The translations under genes were made by a program, and so were the position numbers. Positions 7,167 through 13,323 of a stretch of DNA of 19,700 bases are shown here, one piece after another. The notes beneath the pieces are model-generated. The model was not told where the DNA came from and did not search any database. It saw nothing but the letters and a program-made list of their open reading frames with translations. Source of the stretch: UBA5287 sp041672395 (GTDB lineage: Bacteria > Bacteroidota > Bacteroidia > Bacteroidales > Dysgonomonadaceae). The stretch spans positions 1 to 19,700 of the forward strand of contig JBAYZS010000039.1 in the NCBI GenBank assembly GCA_041672395.1, written 5' to 3'. Positions within the stretch are counted from its first letter, which is position 1. Each line of letters opens with the position of its first letter.

Positions 7167-7727
7167 TTAACTAATATGTTGTTCCCAATAAATTTCTTTA
7201 CCCCTTTTATTGCTTTCTCTTCTTGCTAATACAAAAAAGTAATCAGACAACCGGTTCAAATAACTTAGAACCGACTGATCTACAGGGTATTCATCTGCAA
7301 CTCTATACACATTTCTCTCTGCTCTTCTGCAAATTGTTCTGCATATATGCGCTCTTGCTCCAACTTCACTACCTCCTGGCAGGATAAACCGCTTCAAAGG
7401 TGGAAGTTCGGCATCTAATCTATCAATTTCATGCTCTATCATTTGAATGGATTCCTCTGTAACGAGAGGCTTTTCTCTAGGTGGCATGGATTCTGTTTCA
7501 GTTGCAAGATTTGAACCGATATCGAACAATCTATTTTGTATAAACGACAAAATATCAACACTTTCCGGTTCCTCAATTGCACAAATCAACCAACCAATAT
7601 GACTGTTTAGCTCGTCTATTGTTCCATACGATTCGAGTCGTATATGCGTTTTGGGCACACGTGTGCCACCAACAAGAGATGTTGTTCCCTTGTCGCCGCC
7701 TTTTGTATATATTAAACTCTTTTTCAT
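7167..7727 (-). CDS. PduO-type corrinoid adenosyltransferase
   Basis: The product transfers the adenosyl group of ATP to cob(I)alamin, making coenzyme B12 for mutases and related radical enzymes in the cytosol. In this 186-residue form, TKGGDKGTTSLVGG (8-21) is the N-terminal ATP-binding segment. SYGTIDELNSHIGW and RLFDIGSNLAT follow. FILPGGSE (114-121) and ICRTICRRAER (128-138) carry the conserved arginines of the family. The frame is open three codons further to a TTG at 7736, but the ATG at 7727 precedes the family-typical KKSLIYTKGGD and is preferred. It is the last gene of the rex operon, with only short gaps before it. No cobalamin riboswitch is seen, so expression would follow the operon promoter. 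Function at family level is secure; the link to a specific B12 enzyme is not. Confidence 0.94.
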   Translation of the reverse strand: MKKSLIYTKGGDKGTTSLVGGTRVPKTHIRLESYGTIDELNSHIGWLICAIEEPESVDILSFIQNRLFDIGSNLATETESMPPREKPLVTEESIQMIEHEIDRLDAELPPLKRFILPGGSEVGARAHICRTICRRAERNVYRVADEYPVDQSVLSYLNRLSDYFFVLARRESNKRGKEIYWEQHIS

Positions 7728-7747
7728 TATTATCAATATGATTCAAT

Positions 7748-8395
7748 TTATAACAAATAGTTTATTTTGTTATACTGAGAATTTATGATCGCTATTCCCG
7801 ATTTCTTAAGATCGAAAGTAACGTTTAACCGCTGATCATCTGCTATTTGTCGCCAAATCTCTTCTGACTTATTATTGAAAATCCCTCGCAAATACCAGAA
7901 ACATTCAGGATTGCTCATTCCAATCAGCTTGTCTAAAGACAAATCAGCATCATTAATTTGATTTATATCTAAGAAGATAGCATCAAACCTCTTGTCTATT
8001 AAATCTGTTACTCTTATTGACTTTATTCTGTCTTTTTCAATGTTTTGCAACAAAGTCCATGCAATATCATCAAAAGCTTCTTCTTTAACCAAAGATGTTA
8101 TCTTGGCAGACGGATTTGCTTTTAAAACAAAAAGCGTTTGAATATTGTTTTCGGGATTAAACAAAAGAACTTGGTCCGACTTAAAAAAGTATGTCAGTCT
8201 GAATGCTAAACGATCGTCTTCTGTAATCAGGCTGGGCGACAACTGCTTATCGATCAGCGCTCTTTCTACATCTTCATAAGCATAATACACGTATTTCTCT
8301 CTGATAACATCAGTGATCAGTTTATAGGCAAAAGGTGAATGAACACCATGACCACCAGAACGAAGTGAGCGCTTTAATGATTCAGTCAATTTCAT
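7748..8395 (-). CDS. Degenerate class I methyltransferase-like protein
   Basis: This 215-residue cytosolic protein begins with the RSGGHGVHSPFAYKLI segment (12-27) that marks a Bacteroidetes-specific group of small SAM-dependent methyltransferase-like proteins. Secondary structure fits a Rossmann-like methyltransferase. A first strand (DQVLLFNP, 74-81) leads to a helix ending in LKANPSAKITSLV (91-103). A later strand, FDAIFLDIN (137-145), matches motif II/IV, and the C-terminal hairpin includes LNVTFDLKKSGIAIIN. The glycine-rich SAM loop expected after the first strand is replaced by NPENNIQ, and the acidic residue expected after strand 2 is missing. Catalytic activity is therefore doubtful. 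The gene lies 23 bases after ispF and 20 bases before the adenosyltransferase. I do not know its function; a structural or regulatory role is possible. Confidence 0.75.
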   Translation of the reverse strand: MKLTESLKRSLRSGGHGVHSPFAYKLITDVIREKYVYYAYEDVERALIDKQLSPSLITEDDRLAFRLTYFFKSDQVLLFNPENNIQTLFVLKANPSAKITSLVKEEAFDDIAWTLLQNIEKDRIKSIRVTDLIDKRFDAIFLDINQINDADLSLDKLIGMSNPECFWYLRGIFNNKSEEIWRQIADDQRLNVTFDLKKSGIAIINSQYNKINYLL

Positions 8396-8418
8396 ATCCT
8401 CTTGCTATAGAAATGATA

Positions 8419-8901
8419 TCAAGACTTAACTATCAATGTAACAGCATAAGCAGTAATACCTTCTTCTCGTCCAACAAAACCCATTTTCTCAGATGTAGTT
8501 GCTTTTATTGAAAGATCATCTTCCGAAATTTCCATCACTTTGCATAACACTTTCTGCATTGATGGGATGTGTGGATTAATCTTGGGTTGTTCTGCACATA
8601 TCGTAACATCTATATTGCCAATAGAATAACCTTTATCCTTTAGTAGATCGATAGTTTTCTTTAGAAGAATCTTACTGTCGATATTGCTGTATTCGGACGC
8701 TGTATTGGGGAAATGATATCCGATATCTCGTAAATTAGCAGCACCCAAAAGTGCATCACAAATGGCATGGATAATAACATCAGCATCGGAATGTCCCAAT
8801 AAACCCTTATCGTGATCAATCTTTATTCCACCAAGCCAAAGTTCTCTACCTGACTGTAATTGATGCATATCATATCCAAAACCTACTCTAAATTTCATCA
8901 T
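8419..8901 (-). CDS. ispF: 2-C-methyl-D-erythritol 2,4-cyclodiphosphate synthase
   Basis: The product forms MEcPP from CDP-methylerythritol 2-phosphate, releasing CMP, in the non-mevalonate (MEP) isoprenoid pathway. The enzyme is a homotrimer with a zinc at each subunit interface. At 160 residues it has the usual length. The metal ligands are clear: Asp11 and His13 in GYDMH and His45 in DADVIIHAI, matching Asp8, His10 and His42 of the E. coli enzyme with a three-residue offset. LLGHSDADV (34-42) and the C-terminal ATTSEKMGFVGREEG substrate loop are intact. Two adjacent ATG codons open the frame (8901 and 8898) and either is possible. It lies 18 bases after the FAH-family gene in the rex operon. 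No other MEP-pathway gene is in the window. Confidence 0.97.
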   Translation of the reverse strand: MMKFRVGFGYDMHQLQSGRELWLGGIKIDHDKGLLGHSDADVIIHAICDALLGAANLRDIGYHFPNTASEYSNIDSKILLKKTIDLLKDKGYSIGNIDVTICAEQPKINPHIPSMQKVLCKVMEISEDDLSIKATTSEKMGFVGREEGITAYAVTLIVKS

Positions 8902-8919
8902 TCAAACAAGTTGTTTCTA

Positions 8920-9534
8920 TTATTTAACCCTGAAATCAAGCAATAGTCTATCTTCTACATAGCCTTTTAAGTGATCGTTAATCTTTACAGGTCCAATCCC
9001 TGCAGGTGTTCCAGTGAAGATAAGATCGCCTATTTTCAAAGTGAAATATTTGCTCACATACGAAACAATCTTATCTATGGAAAAGATCATATCTTTAGTA
9101 TTTCCATTCTGAACAGTATGATCGTTGATATCCAAATGGAAAGAGATATCCTGAATATCTTTAAAAACCGATTTGGGTGTAAAAGTGCCGATAGCAGCCG
9201 AATTGTCAAAACTTTTTGCGATCTCCCAAGGAAGTCCTTTTTCTTTAAGTGCGCGTTGCAGATCACGTGCCGTGAAATCTATTCCCACTGTCAATTCGTC
9301 ATAATATCTATGAGCGAACTCTTCATCAATATTTTTACCCAATCTGTTGATTTTAATCACTATTTCAGTCTCATAATCAATCTCATCTGAGAAATCAGGA
9401 ATAAAGAATGGCTTGCCGTTTTTGAGCAAAGACGTTTCCGACTTCATAAAGATCACAGGGTTCTCTGCTTTGAACGTCCGTTTCATTTCCTCGTTATGAG
9501 ACGCGTAATTTAGTCCTATAGCTATAATCTTCAT
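8920..9534 (-). CDS. Fumarylacetoacetate hydrolase (FAH)-family protein
   Basis: This 204-residue cytosolic protein consists of the FAH catalytic domain alone, as in acylpyruvate hydrolases (FAHD1-like) and other short bacterial members. Metal-binding acids are visible at Glu55 and Glu57 in DYETEIVI and Asp86 in GIDFTARDLQ. KSFDNSAAIG (108-117) and FTGTPAGIGP (173-182) are the conserved substrate-side segments. Family members cleave or decarboxylate beta-diketo acids such as acylpyruvates or oxaloacetate; the substrate here is unknown. The ATG overlaps the rex stop codon in an ATGA, so translation is probably coupled to rex. Next comes ispF after 18 bases. Annotation as a catabolic isomerase or hydratase (HpaG-like) is also seen for such proteins and cannot be excluded. 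Confidence 0.9.
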   Translation of the reverse strand: MKIIAIGLNYASHNEEMKRTFKAENPVIFMKSETSLLKNGKPFFIPDFSDEIDYETEIVIKINRLGKNIDEEFAHRYYDELTVGIDFTARDLQRALKEKGLPWEIAKSFDNSAAIGTFTPKSVFKDIQDISFHLDINDHTVQNGNTKDMIFSIDKIVSYVSKYFTLKIGDLIFTGTPAGIGPVKINDHLKGYVEDRLLLDFRVK

Positions 9535-10196
9535 GCCTTTCCCTTTAACTGGTCTTCTTTTTCTTTCAATCGATTAAACATCACTGCCAAATGAGCATAA
9601 ATTGATGTGTTTTGTAAAACGATATCATCAGGTACCGACACGCGGAATGGGGTAAAGTTCCAGATAGCATGAATACCGCAATCTATTAAAAAATCTGCTG
9701 TTTCTTGTGCTACCTCGGCTGGAACAGTCAAAATGCCTATCTCTGAATTTAATTCCGCATTCATACTTCTAAATGTATCGCTATGATAAACCGGAATATC
9801 ATTTATTCTCTTTCCTATTATTTGTTGATTTATATCAAAACCGGCGATAATCTTTAATCCATATTGTTCCAGACCTGAATCAGCAAGGAGTGCAGCACCC
9901 AAACTTCCCACTCCAAACAAAACCGCATCATGTAACGATGTAAATCCTAAAAACAGCTCAAGAACATTAATAAGTTGGTCAATATTATAACCGACTCTGG
10001 TCTTTCCTGTAATATCCACATAGGACAAATCCTTCGCTATTTGCGACGAAGAAACATTTATCTTATTTGCTATTCCCGTTGACGATACATGTGATTCACC
10101 TTGCTTTTTCAACATTTTCACATACGCCAAATACCATGGTAACCGCCTTAATGCAGGCTCAGGTATATTTGGATTAATTTTGCTCAAATTGTGCAT
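9531..10196 (-). CDS. rex: Redox-sensing transcriptional repressor Rex
   Basis: Rex is a dimeric repressor that leaves DNA when NADH rises relative to NAD+, so fermentative and respiratory genes are switched on. In the 221-residue form used here, IPEPALRRLPWYL (11-23) and SSTGIANKINVSSSQIAKDLSYV (38-60) form the winged-helix DNA-binding domain. FGVGSLGAAL (94-103) is the Rossmann NAD(H) loop, followed by Asp121 at the end of strand 2. The C-terminal helix AHLAVMFNRL is the domain-swapped helix. The frame is open further to a GTG at 10250, but a TAnnTTTG element lies between that codon and the ATG at 10196, so the ATG is preferred. It is the first gene of a five-gene operon and overlaps the FAH-family gene by four bases. 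I see no clear Rex operator at its own promoter. Confidence 0.95.
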   Translation of the reverse strand: MHNLSKINPNIPEPALRRLPWYLAYVKMLKKQGESHVSSTGIANKINVSSSQIAKDLSYVDITGKTRVGYNIDQLINVLELFLGFTSLHDAVLFGVGSLGAALLADSGLEQYGLKIIAGFDINQQIIGKRINDIPVYHSDTFRSMNAELNSEIGILTVPAEVAQETADFLIDCGIHAIWNFTPFRVSVPDDIVLQNTSIYAHLAVMFNRLKEKEDQLKGKA

Positions 10197-10222
10197 TTGT
10201 ATTTGGTAATCAATATAATTTG

Positions 10223-10230
10223 CAAAGGTA
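10223..10230 (-). promoter_or_regulatory. -7 element for the rex operon
   Basis: Read on the minus strand, this is TACCTTTG, a match to TAnnTTTG, 26 bases upstream of the ATG at 10196. It rules against the GTG at 10250 as the translation start, because that codon would be upstream of the transcript. The same octamer serves the divergent sulfatase gene. Confidence 0.6.
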
Positions 10231-10302
10231 TTACTTTTTATGAATTTCACCCGATTAATAGCTTTATTTAAAGAAATAAATCCTTAATAGAAGGTTTTTA
10301 TG

Positions 10303-10310
10303 TACCTTTG
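10303..10310 (+). promoter_or_regulatory. -7 element for the sulfatase gene
   Basis: TACCTTTG matches TAnnTTTG and lies 35 bases before the ATG at 10346. Transcription would begin at about 10317, which places the alternative GTG start (10316) at or before the first transcribed base. Confidence 0.6.
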
Positions 10311-10345
10311 AAAGTGTGAAAATCAATTTAATTAATTTACATCTT

Positions 10346-11920
10346 ATGCAATCTGTCAATTTAAAGCTTGTTTTACCATTCATTGGTGTAGCAACATTAT
10401 CTTCTTGTGGAAGTACAAAGAATGTAGAAAATACTAAACCACTCAACATTATCTATATAATGACTGATGATCATACTCGCCAGATGATGAGCGCTTATGA
10501 CAACCAACATGTCGAAACCCCCAATCTGGATAAAATTGCAGAAGGAGGTGTTCGTTTCACTAATGCTTTTGTTGCAAACTCCATTTCAGGACCCAGTCGT
10601 GCTTGTTTATTAACAGGAAAACACAGTCACAAAAATGGCAAAAAAGATAATTATACTTCATTCGACGGAAGTCAGCAAACGGTACAACAATTGTTGAAAC
10701 AAAACGGATACCAAACGGCTATGATCGGAAAGTGGCACCTGGACAGTAACCCAACAAATTTCGATCACTGGGAAATTCTTCCGGGACAAGGAAGTTATTA
10801 CAATCCCGATTTTATAACAGAAAAAGGGAGACACAGATATAAAGGTTATGCGACAGATATAATTACCGACTTAAGTTTGGATTGGCTTAAAAATGATCGC
10901 GATAAAACAAAACCGTTTGTATTGTTCTTGCACCACAAAGCAGCACACAGAAACTGGATGTCAGACTCAACTTATCTGGATGCATATGAAGATAAAACTT
11001 TTAAACTTCCCGATAATTTCTACGATGATTATAAAGGACGAATTGCGGCTTCACAACAAGAAATGAGCATTGCAAGTGATCATGATATGGATATTGTGAA
11101 CGACTTGAAGATGTACCGACCGGGAGTTAAGACACGCCTTTCGGGCTCATTTGAAAATGGCGAATATGCAAGAATGGATTCAGCACAAAGAGCTGCATGG
11201 GATAAACATTATCAGCCTATTATCGATGATTTCTATGATTCAGATCTTAATGGGAAAGAATTAGCTGAATGGAAATACCAGCGCTACATGAAAGATTATG
11301 CCAAAACGATTAAATCTTTGGATGAGAATATTGGCAGAGTCCTCAAATATCTGGAAGACAATGATATGATGGACAATACTATCATCATTTACACCTCCGA
11401 TCAAGGTTTCTATATGGGCGAACATGGCTGGTTCGATAAACGATTCATGTACGAGGAATCTTTTAGCACTCCGTTGGTAATGCATTTGCCAAAACAGTTT
11501 AAGAAACGAGGAGACATTGATCAGCTGGTTCAGAATATCGATTTTGCTCCTACTATGCTCGACATAGCAGGAGTCGTAATTCCACAAGACATTCAAGGAG
11601 TTTCTCTGGTTCCTCTTTTAAATAACAAAAAAGCTCCTAAAGATTGGCGCAAATCATTGTACTATCATTTTTACGAATTCCCGGGTGAACATGCTGTAAA
11701 ACGACATTACGGAGTAAGAACTGAAAGATATAAGCTTATCCATTTCTATAACGATATTGACTCATGGGAACTATTTGATCTGAAAAACGACCCCAGTGAG
11801 ATGAACAATCTTTTCGGAAAACCGGGTTATGAATCAATCACTAAAGATTTAAAAAAAGAGCTTAAACGTTTACAGGAGCAGTATGACGACCCGATTAGAG
11901 AACAAATTCCTTTACAATAA
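10346..11920 (+). CDS. Ser-type sulfatase lipoprotein, S1 family (possibly N-acetylglucosamine-6-sulfatase-like)
   Basis: This exported arylsulfatase-fold enzyme is predicted to remove sulfate esters from glycans. In the 524-residue form, residues 1-21 are a lipoprotein signal ending in TLSSC (Cys21). IMTDDHT (38-44) carries the first metal-binding aspartates. SGPSRACLLTG (from Ser81) is the sulfatase signature with serine in place of cysteine, so formylglycine must be made by an anaerobic sulfatase-maturating enzyme encoded elsewhere. GKWHL and, at residues 350-353, TSDQ followed by GFYMGEHG complete the active site. The HHKAAHRNW stretch resembles S1_11 N-acetylglucosamine-6-O-sulfatases, but that subfamily call is from memory. 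The frame extends upstream to a GTG at 10316, which coincides with the predicted transcription start and is rejected. No SusC/SusD or glycosidase gene is adjacent, so this is an orphan sulfatase. Confidence 0.92.
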   Translation: MQSVNLKLVLPFIGVATLSSCGSTKNVENTKPLNIIYIMTDDHTRQMMSAYDNQHVETPNLDKIAEGGVRFTNAFVANSISGPSRACLLTGKHSHKNGKKDNYTSFDGSQQTVQQLLKQNGYQTAMIGKWHLDSNPTNFDHWEILPGQGSYYNPDFITEKGRHRYKGYATDIITDLSLDWLKNDRDKTKPFVLFLHHKAAHRNWMSDSTYLDAYEDKTFKLPDNFYDDYKGRIAASQQEMSIASDHDMDIVNDLKMYRPGVKTRLSGSFENGEYARMDSAQRAAWDKHYQPIIDDFYDSDLNGKELAEWKYQRYMKDYAKTIKSLDENIGRVLKYLEDNDMMDNTIIIYTSDQGFYMGEHGWFDKRFMYEESFSTPLVMHLPKQFKKRGDIDQLVQNIDFAPTMLDIAGVVIPQDIQGVSLVPLLNNKKAPKDWRKSLYYHFYEFPGEHAVKRHYGVRTERYKLIHFYNDIDSWELFDLKNDPSEMNNLFGKPGYESITKDLKKELKRLQEQYDDPIREQIPLQ

Positions 11921-11933
11921 CATTTGAGTGAAT

Positions 11934-12524
11934 ATGTCAGAAATACAATCTGAACAACACCCACTTACCCCTTTTTTACCGAAGGGAGCTAAAGCAATCA
12001 TGCTTGGTAGTTTTCCGCCTCCAAAAACAAAATGGAGAATGGAATTCTATTACCCTAATTTCCAAAATGATATGTGGCGTATATTCGGATTAGTGTTTTT
12101 CGACAATAAAAACTATTTCATCCTTGAAGAGAATAAGTCGTTTGACAAAGATAAAATCATTGATTTCCTTAATGATATAGGGATTGCCTTGTACGACACA
12201 GCTCAGGTAGTACGCAGGTTAAAAGGAAATGCATCCGATAATTATCTGGAGATTGTTGAACCCGCAGACATTCAACAATTACTTAGAAAAATCCCCTCTT
12301 GCAACACCTTGATAACTACAGGCGAAAAAGCAACTGAAACACTTTGTTCGCTTTTCCCAACTGATATCAAGAAACCGGTAATCGGTAAGTTTGTGACTGT
12401 TAAATTTATTGAAAGGCAATTACGTTTTTACAGAATGCCTTCATCATCAAGAGCTTACCCTAAACCATTAGCTGAGAAAGCCGCAGATTACCGAAACTTA
12501 TTCTCCGAGATAGGATTAATTTAA
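11934..12524 (+). CDS. Uracil-DNA glycosylase superfamily protein
   Basis: This 196-residue cytosolic protein has the alpha/beta fold of the uracil-DNA glycosylase superfamily (SMUG/Mug/family-6-like). Evidence is the first active-site segment IMLGSFPPPK (22-31), the YYPNFQNDMWRIFG stretch (39-52), the central TTGEKA strand-loop and the late MPSSSRAYP segment (about 168-176), which corresponds to the DNA-intercalation loop. Such enzymes excise uracil, hypoxanthine or related damaged bases; which base this one prefers cannot be told. The frame begins two codons earlier at a GTG (11928), but ATG at 11934 is more likely. It follows the sulfatase after 13 bases and is probably cotranscribed, with no obvious functional link. 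Its stop codon shares TTAA with the convergent DUF3108 gene. Confidence 0.82.
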   Translation: MSEIQSEQHPLTPFLPKGAKAIMLGSFPPPKTKWRMEFYYPNFQNDMWRIFGLVFFDNKNYFILEENKSFDKDKIIDFLNDIGIALYDTAQVVRRLKGNASDNYLEIVEPADIQQLLRKIPSCNTLITTGEKATETLCSLFPTDIKKPVIGKFVTVKFIERQLRFYRMPSSSRAYPKPLAEKAADYRNLFSEIGLI

Positions 12525-13321
12525 TGGCGAAGTCCTTTACTGCTTTTCATTACTGCACGTATAGAACCAATTTTGAGTTTTGTATCAATAATAATTGGCA
12601 CTTTATTAGAATCATTAGTCAGCGCTACATTAATAGCTTCCTCCTTATCCTCAAAAGCATCATCTAAGATTATCATTGTCAGCTGAATAGCTTCATATGT
12701 TTTGCCATCATCCGCTTTAACTTTTGATGTCCCTTTGTATCGAATATACATATTCACAAAACTTCTTCCCGATAAAAACTGTACGTACAGGTTTTCCCCC
12801 GGATGCAATCCAGAAAAATTCAGATTACGCGCATACGCGATAAGCGACAAATAATCGTATGTACATTTTCCCGTTTTCACCACCTCATCAAATTTAAGAA
12901 TACCATTAAATTTGCGCATTGCCCTCACGGATATAGAGTTACCTTTATAAGTATAAAGCTGTCGCTCTTTTGAATAATCATTCCCTTCAAATGCATCCTT
13001 TGTAAACAAAAGCGGTTGAAGCTGCTTATTAACATAAGATAGGAGTGTGTCCTGAACAGTATAAATATTTCCCACCATTCCGGTAGTGTTTAGCATCAAG
13101 CTTATTTTGTAAGCATCCTGTCCGTTATAGTTTGTGTTAGTGGTTATTAACGACCCTACTCCACCTTTTGCATTAATCAATCCGTACCTGTAATACAAAT
13201 TAAACGATATATTTTCTCCGCCATTAAAAGCGGTATTCTTCATTTTGCACTGTGCTACGGATGTTTGAAATAACAAAAGACCCGTAACTATGAATAATAA
13301 TATAATATTTATCTTTTTCAT
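12521..13321 (-). CDS. Exported DUF3108 protein
   Basis: This 266-residue protein starts with a signal peptide (MKKINIILLFIVTGLLLFQTSVAQ), so it is exported, probably to the periplasm. The rest fits the DUF3108 family, predicted beta-rich. An early FNGGENISFNLYYRYGLINAKGG segment is the family's typical opening. RNLNFSGLHPGENLYVQFLSG and a late VIIDTKLKIGSIRAVM strand follow. No catalytic motif is evident, and the family has no firm function known to me. The start codon is two bases after the stop of the Ig-like lipoprotein gene, so translation is probably coupled. The 3' end overlaps the convergent glycosylase gene by four bases, leaving no room for a terminator between them. Confidence 0.88.
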   Translation of the reverse strand: MKKINIILLFIVTGLLLFQTSVAQCKMKNTAFNGGENISFNLYYRYGLINAKGGVGSLITTNTNYNGQDAYKISLMLNTTGMVGNIYTVQDTLLSYVNKQLQPLLFTKDAFEGNDYSKERQLYTYKGNSISVRAMRKFNGILKFDEVVKTGKCTYDYLSLIAYARNLNFSGLHPGENLYVQFLSGRSFVNMYIRYKGTSKVKADDGKTYEAIQLTMIILDDAFEDKEEAINVALTNDSNKVPIIIDTKLKIGSIRAVMKSSKGLRH

Positions 13322-13323
13322 TC

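Noticed and set aside
7737..7747. Cobalamin riboswitch before the adenosyltransferase gene
   Set aside because: The gap to the upstream gene is only about 20 bases, and no B12-box-like sequence is seen there or before rex.
10197..10345. Rex operator at the rex/sulfatase promoters
   Set aside because: Pieces such as GTGTGAA (10314-10320) and GTGAAATTCA (minus strand near 10250) recall Rex half-sites, but no TTGTGA-N6-TCACAA-like palindrome is present.
10264..10449. 61-codon minus-strand open frame at the sulfatase start
   Set aside because: It overlaps the divergent promoter region and the sulfatase signal peptide and has no recognisable features.
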